This document shows, one piece after another, positions 47,158 through 57,890 of a stretch of 64,000 nt of DNA. Location of the stretch: NCBI RefSeq assembly GCF_001540865.1, contig NC_033629.1, forward strand, positions 9,518,089 through 9,582,088. Direction: 5' to 3'. The stretch is from Ananas comosus. Its lineage: Eukaryota; Streptophyta; Magnoliopsida; Poales; Bromeliaceae. Position numbers and translations under genes: made by a program. Under the pieces are notes generated by a model. It was not told the origin of the DNA, searched no databases, and was given only the letters and a program-made list of their open reading frames with translations. Positions within the stretch are counted from its first letter, which is position 1. Each line of letters begins with the position of its first letter.

Positions 47158-48515
47158 ATGGCTGATGATCTACGTAATAGGGTTGTTCCTAGAAATTCTG
47201 GGAGTGATCAACCTAGTGATTCAGGCTATGCTGGCGAATGTCAAGCATTTTGCCAGTTGAATGAGAAACTAGTGGACAATCGGCTTATCAAGAGCCGAGT
47301 CTAACTCAGGCACTCGACCAGATGAGCCTAGTCCTGCAAACTTTAGATCAAAATATCCATCAAAGTACCGCTCGACTAGACGCGGTGCTGGCCGCTATCA
47401 CGGCCTATAATGAAAATATTGCACGAATAGGGCAATTATTGACTCGAAATGAGCAACCAATGACAGGCTTACAAAGGCCTATGATGACACCAGTGTTGCA
47501 AAATCCTGCGACACCGGTAAATGGACAGGCCCAATACCAGGGGGCACCATTCCAAGCGGCTTACAAACCGGCCGTCGTCAATACCGGTCAACAGCCGAAA
47601 ATTACATGGGGATTGCCACCACCTCCACCGATGGCAGCATACCAGCCCCAAAATGTAGGGGCTAGAGCTAAGGGGCAGGCCCCTAATGATATGCAAGGAG
47701 TGAACCCTGCAATACAGAATTCTGGAGTTCCTCAAGGGCCAAATTCGGCTCAAGCACAAGCTCCGCTGTATGCTCAGATTGAGGAAGTCATTCAGAATAC
47801 CTTCGGAGTAGGGGCCAGGCCGGCTATGTGGCCTGTTTTTCGATCCCCGTATCCAGCAAACATAGATACAGAGCATCCGTATCCGGCAAACTGGAAAATG
47901 CCGAAGTTCGACAAGTTTTCGGGCGATGAGACCGAGAATACGGTCGAGCATATAGCCCGGTTCACGGCCCAATGTAGAGAAGCGGTTGCTGACTCATTTT
48001 TGAAACTTCGATTATTTAATACGTCGTTAACTAAAACGGCGTTTACTTGGTATACAAGTTTATCAGCCAATTCCGTCCAAGAGTGGGACGAATTGGAAAG
48101 AAAATTTCATGAGCGATTCTATAGATCGGAGCTATCGGTCGCCGACTTGGCTTTATACCGACAAATGTCAGGTGAAACAGTCAAAGAGTATTTGGACCGT
48201 TTCAAAATAGCCAAAACCCGGTGCTTTATGAGAATGCCGGAATTAGAGTTCGCCAAAATGGCATTAAATGGCCTACATTTTAAGATAAAAAACCATTTTG
48301 AAGATAAGTATTTTTCTAACCTATTTGATCTAGGTGTTCGAGTTGCCCAATACGAGCAATTTCAGAAGAAAAGTGAGGACGATCGGCTGCAATGGAGCCG
48401 ATATAAAAATCAAAGCAAAGGCAAGGAGAAATCCTTGCTAGAAGAACAGTCGGTTCAAGAAGAGCCGAGCCAATCGAGTGAAAGTGAAGAATCGGCTGAT
48501 GAAGCCGAGATATAG
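47158..48515 (+). pseudogene. Gag protein, one upstream frameshift
   Basis: A start codon at 47158 opens MADDLRNRVVPRNSG and runs to a stop at about 47302. The long frame that continues (ATG at 47322) is offset by one and extends to the stop at 48513-48515, about 397 residues. Codons before 47322 in the second frame also look coding (QEPSLTQALDQ), so a single indel near 47270 likely split one gene. The Pro/Gln-rich N-terminal part is followed by a retrotransposon gag domain from about residue 190 (YPANWKMPKFDKFSG, FTWYTSLSANSVQEWDEL, MSGETVKEYLDRF). There is no zinc knuckle and no protease after it. The acidic tail ends ESEESADEAEI. Confidence 0.88.
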
Positions 48516-48763
48516 CCACTCCCTTTAAAAAGAATTTCCTGATAGAAAAACATTCGGTTCAAGAAGGGCCGAACTAATCGAATAAAAGTAAAGAATCGGC
48601 TGATGAAGCCGAGATATATGTGGCTGGGATGATAAAGAGCCATTTTCCTAAAGCTGACCAAGACCAGCGAAACTAAAGCTTGGGTCTCGGCTGTGCTTTT
48701 GAACAGTCGATTTGGCACCAATAGTCATCCGAATGTTCATTCGAAAGACTATTGGGGGGGCAT

Positions 48764-49611
48764 TGTTGATACCAAAATTGAGCCGACCTAACCCACGTAT
48801 GAGCCAATAAGGACACGTGGTACACCAGGAGTCGGCAATAAGGCGCCTAAAGGACAAGAAGGCGGGAACGGTTGAAGATTGGGGCGTAACTTCCATGAGG
48901 AGTTAGCGTAACTTCCATGAGGAGTTAGTATAACTTCCACGATCATGGTTACAACCACTCCCCCCCAACTACTTTCAACCAACTAATAATGTGGGCTATA
49001 AATAGTAACTTTGAAGCCTGCAATAAACGTCTTCGCCCCTGCGCACAAAAGACCACCTTTATTTCCTCTGTATTTTATCGCTTTTCTAGGAGTAGCTAAA
49101 TGTAATCTTTTTCTTTTCCGCATTTACTGCTTTTCTAGGAGTAGTTCTTGTAACTTAGATCTTTGGAGTCTGTCTGCCCCATAGACATCACTCCCTTCTA
49201 AAATATACTTGGAGTCTGTCTGCCCTACGGGCATCACTCCCTTGTAGAATATATTCGGAGTTTGTCTGCCCTACGGGCATCACTCCCCTGTTCTTGTACT
49301 CTGCCATTCCCTATTCAATAGAAAGTCACGTTCGGCTATTCGGGCCGACCAGATTTTGTGTTGTGCTAGCCATTCGGCTCATCTCCCGGCTTAATTTCCG
49401 ACTTTCCCTGCATATTCGGCTCATCCAGCCGAACCGAAGAGTGAAAAGAGGTTTCGGACCCTGCTGATTCGATCCCTCATCAGCCGAATCGCTTGATCTG
49501 TCGAAGGGCGCATACTTTGAGGGTCGTAATCCTCAGCCGTTTCGCAGCCTGACGATCTTCCCGAGGAGAATTGTTGACCGGGTCAAGAGTCGGGATGTTC
49601 GGCGCACAACA
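48764..49611 (+). repeat. 3' LTR of gag-only element, 848 bp
   Basis: It begins TGTTGATACC and ends GCACAACA. A TATA-like GGCTATAAATAG lies near 48992, and three hairpin repeats spaced 46 bp apart start at 49166, 49212 and 49258. It is closely related to the solo LTR at 19327-20146. Confidence 0.9.
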
Positions 49612-49616
49612 TACAT

Positions 49617-51280
49617 AAAGTTTAGTTAGCGGATGGTCTCCTTCGCCCTATCTTGCACAGTTTGTATCCGTTTTGATATAACCATGGTAAGTGCTTTGCA
49701 TTTCTCTTTTGTGCGCAAGGTAACACCCAAGTCTCTGTTAGATTCCTATGGCTTGGCTTGTTCATAGGTCAAAGATAGTGAACAAAGGTGAGGCATTTCA
49801 AGCACAGACCCTAACTTCTCCCTTCACCAAGTCCCACACAAGGCAAGCCTTTGCCAAATTAGAATTTTCGTTAGTTTTTGGACCCTTAAGTCCTCAAATC
49901 ATGCTTGATAATCTTCCACTGCCTTGTTGTGTATTTGCCTGCAGAACCCTTCAATGTCATTAGTCTAGCATTTGATGTTAATCCTCTTCCACCTATCTAC
50001 TGCAAATTTAGTTATCAATCTCCCACTTTTTTGTCTTTGCTTTCTAGTTTGTAACAGCTCAATCTGAGTAACAGCCTAATCTTAGTAGCATCCATTACCG
50101 ATTGCAATCTCGGAGATCTAGTTTGCTGCGCTGATGATTGTGGTGTTACCAAGGGTCAATCTAGTCCAGATTTGTTTCCAAACTGAGTAGCGACCTTCAG
50201 TGACGAATTTGATCTAAGAATTGGATGGCTACAATGATGATCAGTTCCACGCCAAATAGATCAATTCTGGAGTTTATGCCGACGATGCTGATGATGAAAT
50301 TGATCCAACTATGGTTGTTGATGTCGTGGGTTGGGATTGGTTTTTCTTCCATTTCTTATAGCCTATGAATTCCTGGTGGAGGTCCTTTACCCTTGTTTGC
50401 TCTGAAAGGTGATTGAATAATATTATGTTCCAAGTTGCTGCTCTTTGAGCTTCTATTCTCTGTACGGACTGTTGCGATAGCTGGAATTGGCTTAGTAGGA
50501 TATGGTTCAGTTGCATGCAACCTCAGCAACTCCTTAGATCAGACAGCTCTATTCCTCAACTCCTCATCAATCCTTTTGTATACTTTCTTCTTCAAATCTT
50601 CATAGTGCTTGTGCTCTACGTTCAGATATAAGCAGAAACTAGAGGAAATTTTTTGTTTGGATAAAAATTTTGTTCATGGCGATAAGGCAAACACTGTTTG
50701 GATAGTTAGATTCGAATAGTGGGAATAAAATTAATTAAAATTTTAAATTAATACTATTTTATATAATTAATTAACATCAAAATATTAAATAAAAATAATT
50801 TAATAAATTAAAAATTTATTAGCTATGAATATTGAGTAAGATAATGAAAAATATATTAACTAATTAATTATATTAATTAATTATAAAATATAACATAACA
50901 TTTTAATTAATTAGTAAATTATTTAATTAGTTAATTAGATGATTTGTTAAGAAATTAATTTAATTAGCTGACCAATATAAATACTAGTTATTAGATAAAC
51001 ACATTAAATAATTAATTCTTAATGAGCTAATTAACCATAAACAATAAATTAATTAATTACATTAAGCAATAGATAATAACTTAAATATATTAATTATATT
51101 AATTAGTAAGTTAATAAAATAATTAAAATTAGATTTAAGCTTTCACTGAGCTTGTTCCACTTCCATGGGGAGGGTGGAAATAGCTATTCCACTCTTGTTT
51201 CTCCTTATTATGAATAATGGATACCCAAACCAAATGCTACCTTAATGAATAGGTTAAGTCTAAAAGCACAAGATCAACCC
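49617..51280. other. Unclassified DNA, AT-rich tail
   Basis: From 49617 to 50650 there is moderately coding-like DNA with short frames on both strands but no recognisable domain. From 50690 to 51140 there is a TTAATTAA-rich stretch related to 23880-24060. No gene is supported. Confidence 0.35.
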
Positions 51281-51283
51281 ATT

Positions 51284-51785
51284 CACTATAACAAAAACGG
51301 TGTATAGCGACAATTTTAAATATCGATACTGGTAAAAAAAAGTGCAACTAGCTAAATTACCGATACTTTTTAAAAGTGTTGCTATATATGGAATCGCTAT
51401 AGATAGGACCGCCTTGATATTTGGCACCCATTCCTCCAGCGACCTATGGTGAAAGGGATATGTGATGATCGTAGCTCTTTACAATCCCTATGAAATTCTC
51501 GCAGCCGAACTCCATCCGTTGAAACCCTACCTCATCGAATGCGGCGGCGGAGGAAGAGAAGGGGAGATGGTGATAATTTTTTTTTTTTCTTTCTTTCTTA
51601 TTTGTAATCAGACTGAGTGGGCTGGGTGTGGTTGGTTGAGTAGAGAAACTTTTTATTTTTAATTGGATTTGGCTTTATATTTAGACCTTAATAAATTTTT
51701 TAAAAAAGTTTTGGCATAAATGGAACACTTATATAAATTAAAGTATTCAAAAAATGTGTCCCTATAAACTATTTCTGTTATAGTA
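51284..51785. mobile_element. CACTA-type MITE, 502 bp
   Basis: The ends are CACTATAACAAAAACGG and TTTCTGTTATAGTA, with an ATT duplication on both sides (51281-51283 and 51786-51788). The last base is A where G is expected. The interior matches the 45209 copy (TTTTAAATATCG, AGCTAAATTACCGA, TTGGCTTTATATTTAG). Confidence 0.78.
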
Positions 51786-52109
51786 ATTTATTAAATAGCC
51801 GATCTAAACGGTTCGAGCAGGTTATGCGAGTCAATCCGAACACAAACTGTATAATAAACAGATTAAACAGGATAGATCAAGTTGTTTCTAATTCAAACAC
51901 ACGTATATTAAACCAAAACCTGCTAACTTCATTTCGGCTCCTCACTTTTTATATAGATTGTGTTAAGAAATACCGTAGCAATTTAATTTTCAGTATTATC
52001 TCCTCAATCAATGTATGCAATAACATTCGGATAACAAGGGTGTATCGGTTGACATGTTAGAATGGGGGTTCTAAGGCATTTGTAAGCCATCAACAATTAT
52101 ACATAACTC

Positions 52110-52247
52110 TCAAAGGACTTGGTGGTTGGTACCCGAGACCCAAGTTCGAATCCTAGTTGATTTACATTTCCAGCTAAGTTTATTTCTAAATGAAATAAAC
52201 AAAACGGGTAGCGTGCTACCTATCTCTCAAAAAATAATAATAATAAT
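52110..52247 (+). mobile_element. tRNA-derived SINE, 138 bp
   Basis: An exact 15-bp duplication, AATTATACATAACTC, flanks it (52095-52109 and 52248-52262). A B box (GTTCGAATCC, 52144-52153) and an A-box-like TGGTTGGTACC (about 52123-52133) are spaced as in a Pol III promoter. The body ends with a run of A and AAT units, consistent with copying by a LINE-encoded reverse transcriptase. Long exact flanks point to a fairly recent insertion. Confidence 0.88.
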
Positions 52248-52350
52248 AATTATACATAACTCATGGGTCGAAATGAATCAATAAGAGCGATGTTAATTTT
52301 AGCCGTGATTGAACTCCACAGCTTTCTTACTTGAAAGATTGATCCCCCGC

Positions 52351-52452
52351 TGTTAGAATTTCACAACTTACACTAATATTAGATTTGCTCTGATATCACT
52401 TTGTTAGAAATCTGCGACTTATTCTGATATGAAATTTCTTCTGATACCAATT
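52351..52452 (-). repeat. Two 51-bp units beside an LTR
   Basis: TGTTAG(A)A begins units at 52351 and 52402, and the LTR itself begins TGTTATG at 52453, all exactly 51 bp apart. Both units contain CTGATA(T/C) phrases, and the second ends in CTGATACCA (52441-52449), the reverse complement of an initiator tRNA-Met primer site. Confidence 0.7.
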
Positions 52453-52874
52453 TGTTATGACAAAAGAAGAAAATATCTACTTTGCAGATGTGAAAAATGC
52501 AGAAAGAAAATTGAGAAAGAGAGAAGAAAAATAAAACAATACAAATATTTATATGGTTCAGCCGTTGGCCCACATTCACAAGTGAAGACGCAGTGGAGAT
52601 TTCATCATAATCAAAGTGGTGTACAAAATATGCTCTCTCGTAAAACTTTAGTCCTAAAAATGAACAAATACTCCTTATCTGCCGCACCAAATCAGTATAA
52701 TAAATATATATTTATAATAGTAGCTATATTTTAATATAATAAAGAATACAAATCAACTAAAATTAGAAATAATCTCAATAAAATTAGGCATAATCTAAAT
52801 ATAACTTAACAGAAAAATCAAAAGAGAATAGGATTAGAAAACTTATCGGTTCCAGAATTCGAGATAATCTAACA
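52453..52874 (-). repeat. Copia-like LTR, 422 bp
   Basis: Bounded by TGTTATG and ATCTAACA. The primer-binding motif on the - strand lies just outside the left edge (CTGATACCA read in reverse), so this would be the 5' LTR of a leftward element. The rest of that element is missing or replaced by the SINE-bearing DNA. The phrase ATATGGTTCAGCCGTTGGCC is typical of plant copia LTRs in my recollection. Confidence 0.6.
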
Positions 52875-53577
52875 CCTGCTCACTTGAATAATAATTATTA
52901 GGTGAACCATGCCGAATGCACCCTTCTTCACAATTATAGTATACCGACTAATGTGGGGGTGGCTCAGATACTATATTACCCAAAAGATTGATTTAGCAGG
53001 AAATAATTCAATACTAGTCTTAAAAAGGTACCTAGTTCAGGTCTAAATCCATCAGGTGAAAACCTGGTCCAATACAAAATTGAGTTCATGTAGAGGCATG
53101 TGCCTAAAATGATGCCCAGTATAATTAGCTTTTATTATTTGGTATTTACTCTCTTTAATTCTTCGCTTCCTCTTTGGCACAACTTAATTATATATAAATA
53201 GAGGTAATGGGATGGGCTCTCTAGCTTCTGTTAAAATCTTTATTAACTATTATATCTTTTCAACAATTTCAATTTGTACAACTAATTTGATATTGGCTTC
53301 CTTTTAACTACTATTCACCTCTCCTTTGATAACTTACTTATTAATCTACAATTTTAATATATTTTAATTTAATTATTCATATAGCTTTTACTAGTTCTTA
53401 TTAGTCTCTTTAGCTCTTCATCTCCCATGCACTTAGCATAACTTGAGCATATATGTAAATAAAGAGATCTCAACTTTTACAATTTGATACTAATTAACTC
53501 TGATCTTTTAAATCTTCACCTCTTTTTGTCATAACTTACTCACAAATTTACAATTTTATTTAATACATTTTAGTTTA
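52875..53577. repeat. Diverged ~200-bp array, part 1
   Basis: From about 53110, phrases such as AGCTTTTA(C/T)(A/T)A, TTTGATA(C/T)T, CACCTCT(C/T)(C/T)TTTG and CATAACTTACTCA recur at irregular intervals of 100-200 bp. The tract stops at the N at 53578 and the same vocabulary resumes at 55658. Confidence 0.5.
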
Positions 53578-53578
53578 N

Positions 53579-53777
53579 GTAGCTCTGTATTTTGGATCCG
53601 AACTATGTATATGAAACTCTGTTTTATCTAGCTTCAGTTTCTCTAGCAGCTCTCTACTACTGTTTGTAGTAGTGTTTGATTTACAGGTACAGCTATCGCT
53701 TCGTATACAGGGAAAATTTCTTTGTATACGGCGGATCTGTCGGCGTGCCCGGGGAACGTGTAATCCGGGGCGTGACA
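53579..53777 (+). mobile_element. Gypsy LTR 3'-end fragment
   Basis: It matches the last 200 bp of the 29328-38895 LTRs (TTCGTATACAGGGAAAATTT and GCGGATCTGTCGGCGTGCCC), ending in CGTGACA followed by TAGTT. It starts abruptly at the N at 53578. Confidence 0.92.
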
Positions 53778-55656
53778 TAGTTAAAGATAAAATGGGCTGG
53801 CTTCAGGCCCATAGGAGGAGGAAAAAGCAACTTGCTTAAGGAACTAACTGAGAATCAAAGCACCTAAACAGTTTTCTTGCTTACATATAAAAGACCAATC
53901 AAATTAGGACACGCACTCTTAGAATAAGTTATGTCATGCTGATTACCTTGATTTCTTCGGCCATTCTCTCGTTAGATGTATTTGGTATGCCACGCTTTAT
54001 AGCTATCTTTGCAATAGTACTTTTTTCCCACAACTTCACCATAGCACTAGCTAAGCCTTGGTGCAACTTGTTTCTTCCTACAACATACAAAAATAGTAAT
54101 TATACATGAACTAGTATGCTCACCGTTTGCTAGAGTTATTTTTTTTTTTTTTTCATCATATCCTGTTTGGAAGATTTGATATGCTATATTGATGAAAATT
54201 GCCCTCCTGGTGCTATTCTTGTTGCTGCTACTTTACTGTAATAGCTTAACAATATGCATTATTTTGTAAAGATTTGATATGCTATATAGTTAGTAAAGAA
54301 CTTATATGTAATTTTTAAAAGTTTACGGGGGCCATGACCACTGTGAGCCTCGCAATGAATTCGAAATTTAAAATGGAAGCTACATTTGTCTTTGAGAAGT
54401 TTCTTAGTTTTTGTATTACTTAATCTAACTATGAGGATCAATATTAGTGCAGCCAAATGTTTTATGCTAAGCAAAAATTATTACAATTATCTACCACATA
54501 AAAAGAAAATTTTGCTTAGATAGTTTTTTCTCTTAAAACTTGATGTGAGAAACAAACAAATATATAAATTAGCAAAACAAACTAGCATATTAAAATACTC
54601 TAAATTATCATGTAAAATTTATTTTTTATCTCTTATTTTCTTTGTATTACAATTAATTATTACACCTATTTTTAACTAAATAAGAATAAAAACGTTATGA
54701 ATAAAAAATAATGATCAGGAAAGATGTCATAAGAGAGCTACAGATCAGAAGTGAGAATAGAAATAGTTGGGATGCTAAGAATTCTAAGCTAGATCAATAA
54801 AATAAGTAGGTAGTATAGTTTCATTTATTTGGAAGATTTTCATAAGCTATATAAGACAAGTTACACTATATTTTCATTATTTTTTTTACTCTTTAATTAG
54901 ATAGCAATGAAATAGAAAAGTTTATTTTCAAATCGTGGCTGCTGCCAAGGCCTTTGGAGAAGCAAAAAGTAAAATCAAAAGTCCAATCACATAAATAAAT
55001 CTTCACAGCAGTAAGTTATCATCGAATAACTTATTTCAATATACAAACCAGGCCTTCATTTATAATTTATAAATCACTATATTCATTTTGAATAATTAAA
55101 AGGATATATCACATAAGATATTCGGTATCTAGACAAAGCCTACAATATATAAGAATAACAGCACCCAATGTATGCGTGTTACTGTCGATATGCTAAAATG
55201 CAGGTTCTTGGACTTTTTGGGTTTTGGGCCATCAACAGGACCGGGCATTTCCACAGTTGGTGCTAAGGTTTGTTAATTATGGGTTCTTAATTTTATAAGA
55301 AATTTATTGAATTTTGTTCCTCTTTGTGGAGATTAGTAGGGGTGGCTAAAATTTGGGTCCCGGTCAAAATCAGGTGAGGCATAAAAACGTACATAACTTA
55401 TCTAAACTATAGACAATTTTTAATCGACTACTCAGCTTTTCAAAAATTTTAATTTTACTATCAAACCTTTCAATTTGTTTGATTTAACTTAGTCAATAAT
55501 ATTGTGAGTTCAAAATTTAAGCTAATTACTTACTTCAATATTTATAGTTTGCAAGAATTATATGAGATCAATATACTAATTAAATATGTAAAGATAAATG
55601 ACATGTTAAAATTTTAAAATGAAAAGTATCATTGACTAACTTAAATCAAACAAATT
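53778..55656. other. AT-rich spacer, possibly misplaced contig
   Basis: There is no gene or complete repeat. It is bounded by single Ns at 53578 and 55657. Confidence 0.4.
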
Positions 55657-55657
55657 N

Positions 55658-55960
55658 TAGCTTTTACAATTTGATACTTACTCTTTTTTAAATATATCTT
55701 ACTCACAAATTTACAACTTCAATGTATTTTATTTAGCTATTCATTATTAGCTTTAACAATTTTGTCTTACTCTCTTTCAGTGGTCACCTCTCCTTTGGCA
55801 TAACTTAATCGATCATATACAAAAATAATAAGATTGGTTCTCTAATTTCTTATAAAATCCTTTCAACCTACCATGTTGATCTCTTCAACAATTTCAACAT
55901 TTATAATTTGATACTAACTTTCTTAATTTTAACTCTCCACCTATCTTTTGGCATAGCTTA
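55658..55960. repeat. Diverged ~200-bp array, part 2
   Basis: The sequence opens TAGCTTTTACAATTTGATAC, the same phrase family as at 53350-53500, followed by CACCTCTCCTTTGGCATAAC and ATAGCTTACTCATAAAC. Confidence 0.55.
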
Positions 55961-56246
55961 CTCATAAACAGAGACGACGAAGTCAGGAATTAAGATTAAG
56001 AGGCCTAAGATTCTTGTTTGGCATGAAAAAATTCGACTTGAAACCTTGGGTAGTTAAAAAAAGAGTTCGTCGAATTTAGCGGCCACCAATTACTGGTGAC
56101 GGTGACGGTGACGATGCTGTGCCGGCCCGAGGTGTCCAGGGGTACGTAAATTGGGAGTGCGCACATGTTTAGCAAAAATAAAAATAAAAATTCAATTTGG
56201 CTCCCTAAAAACTAAAATTTGCAAAACTTTATTTGATTATTACTAT
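55961..56246. other. Unclassified spacer
   Basis: It includes a short GGTGACGGTGACGGTGACG triplication near 56095. No gene is supported. Confidence 0.35.
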
Positions 56247-56600
56247 CACTACAAGAAAACATTGTATTGGTGGCAAAAATAAGATGGCGACAAAATTTAT
56301 CGCCACTATATAGTTACCTATGGTGGCGATAGAAAAAATCGCCACTGATTAATTAACTTAAAGTGGCGATACTGGTTTCACCACTAAATGACTATTTTGT
56401 TGCCACTATTTGGTTATTTATAATGACGATAAAAAAAATTGCCACCAATTATATTTGGTTATCTATAATGGCGATAAAAAAAATTGCCACCAATTAATTA
56501 ATTTAAAGTGGCGATAGTATTTTTACCACTAAATTACTATTTTGTTGTCACTATTTTCTTATTTATGGTGGCGATAAAAAAAAATCACCACCGATTAATC
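56247..56600. mobile_element. CACTA-like element, 5' part
   Basis: It starts CACTACAAGAAAA, then carries many GTGGCGAT/ATCGCCAC units in both orientations at about 30-60 bp spacing, the layout of CACTA subterminal repeats. No opposite end is found before the tandem array. Another piece lies at 60046-60180. Confidence 0.65.
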
Positions 56601-56608
56601 TATTCTTA

Positions 56609-57564
56609 TATTATTATAAGCAAATATGATTGTTGGTTTCGTCTCACCCTCTTTTTGTCGGTACATGTATAATTACCAAAATAACCTTCACATCACTATT
56701 AATAGTAGTTATTCAATAATATTTATTGTGAATTCAAATTTAAGTTGTTTAATTAAATTTATTGAAATTTAATAAATTATAAATTATATGAGTAACGGAA
56801 GAGGGGAAGTGAAAGAGTCTATCTATAATCTATTCTTATTATTATAAGCAAATATGATTGTTGGTTTCGTCTCACCCTTTTTTTGTCGGTACATATATAA
56901 TTACCAAAATAACCTTCACATCACTATTAATAGTAGTTATCCAATAATATTTATTGTGAATTCAAATTTAAGTTGTTTAATTAAATTTATTGAAATTTAA
57001 TAAATTATAAATTATATGAGTAACGGAACAGGGGAAGTGAAAGAGTCTATCTATAAATGAAAAATTTTTATAATACATAATTACCAAAATAACCTTCACA
57101 TCACTCTTAATAGTAGTTATTTAATAATATTTATTGTGAATTCAAATTTAAGTTGTTCAATTAAATTTATTTGAAATTTAATAAATTATAAATTGTGTGA
57201 GTAACGGAAGGGGGGAAGTTAAAGAGCCTATCTATAAATGAAAATTTTTTAGAATTATTTACATCTAATCTTTTCATCTTCCAAAACATAAATGAGAGAG
57301 AAAAAAAATAATTAATCATTCTTTTATGAATAACGGTTCAAATTTAAGATGTTCAATTAAATTTATTTAAAATTTAATAAATTATAAATTGTATGAGTAA
57401 CGGAAGAAGGGAAGTGAAAAGGCCTATCTATAAATAAAAAATTTTTAAAATTATTTACAACTAATCTTTCATCTTCCAAATAATAAATGAGAAAGAAAAA
57501 AAATAATTAATCATTCTTTTATGAATAACGGATAAGGAGAAGTGGAAGAGCCTATCTTCTCATA
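56609..57564. repeat. ~222-bp tandem array, ends at gap
   Basis: CTATTCTTAT...ATTATAAGCAAATATG begins units at 56609 and 56830. AATAACCTTCACATCACT recurs three times, and GAGTAACGGAAGAGGGGAAG at the unit ends four times. The last two units carry an extra segment with TAATTAATCATTCTTTTATG. The array runs into the sequence gap. Confidence 0.85.
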
Positions 57565-57600
57565 NTANNNNNNNNNNNNNNNNNNNNNNNNNNNNNNNNN
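57565..57600. other. Sequence gap (N run)
   Basis: There is one N at 57565 and then N from 57568 to 57600. A gap inside or after a tandem array suggests a collapsed repeat. Confidence 0.98.
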
Positions 57601-57818
57601 ATATATAATTGAGCTCCTATGCTTTTAAAAGTACCAAAACATTGGTACTAGTAAGTTTTCGGCCCTTGGATTAAGGGATGTGCAGTTAGGATGATGTGGA
57701 TTCCCTAGGGTTGAGTGGGTGGTATATATATATATATATATAGATAGAATTACTGTTAGAACTAGTATTAATTTAAATATGAATACCAATTGAATATCTA
57801 TAAAACAGATTTTTGCTC
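57601..57818. other. Repeat-end fragment and TA run
   Basis: It contains GAGCTCCTATGCTTTTAAAAG and a TA run at 57724-57742. CCCTTGGATT recurs at 63016 and 63047, which points to a related dispersed element. No gene is seen. Confidence 0.4.
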
Positions 57819-57890
57819 GGCTAGGAACCAGATTTGAACTTGTGACATGTTAATTTTTGGTCCTCAGCTCTACCAGTTGAAATATCCCCT
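57819..57890 (-). pseudogene. tRNA-Phe relic, plastid-like
   Basis: Read on the - strand, 72 bases contain TGGTAGAGC (D arm), GAGGACCAAAAATT in the anticodon region, and GTTCAAATCTGGTTCCTAG (T arm and acceptor). From memory this follows the plant plastid tRNA-Phe(GAA) closely, especially the last third. The anticodon region differs (AAA in place of GAA), and the D and anticodon stems have mismatches, so it should not fold into a working tRNA. Confidence 0.55.

Larger units (their letters stand above)
46737..49611 (+). mobile_element. Gag-only LTR retrotransposon
   Basis: An exact 5-bp duplication, TACAT, flanks the element (46732-46736 and 49612-49616). The 3' LTR is complete (48764-49611), but the 5' LTR keeps only its first 360 bp. 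Between them is a gag frame and no protease, polymerase or integrase. A G run (48754-48760) precedes the 3' LTR as a polypurine tract. GGCACGCCCGGTGGGAC (47107-47123) marks the start of the internal region, a phrase typical of Tat/Athila-type elements in my recollection. It would need enzymes from a partner. Confidence 0.9.

Noticed and set aside
47469..47972. Minus strand frame opposite the gag gene
   Set aside because: It is the shadow of the gag reading frame, which has a clear domain on the plus strand.
49748..49963. 71-codon frame after the gag-only element
   Set aside because: It might be a retroelement remnant, but it has no diagnostic motif and is not continued in any frame.
50274..50516. 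Minus strand frame ending in a Ser-rich tail
   Set aside because: It has a protein-like look but no recognised family, no splice partners and stops on both sides. It is too weak to call a gene.
56247..56600. Regularly spaced GTGGCGAT units suggested a CRISPR-like array
   Set aside because: The units occur in both orientations with variable spacing and follow a CACTACAAGAAAA end, which is typical of transposon subterminal repeats. The genome is a plant's.
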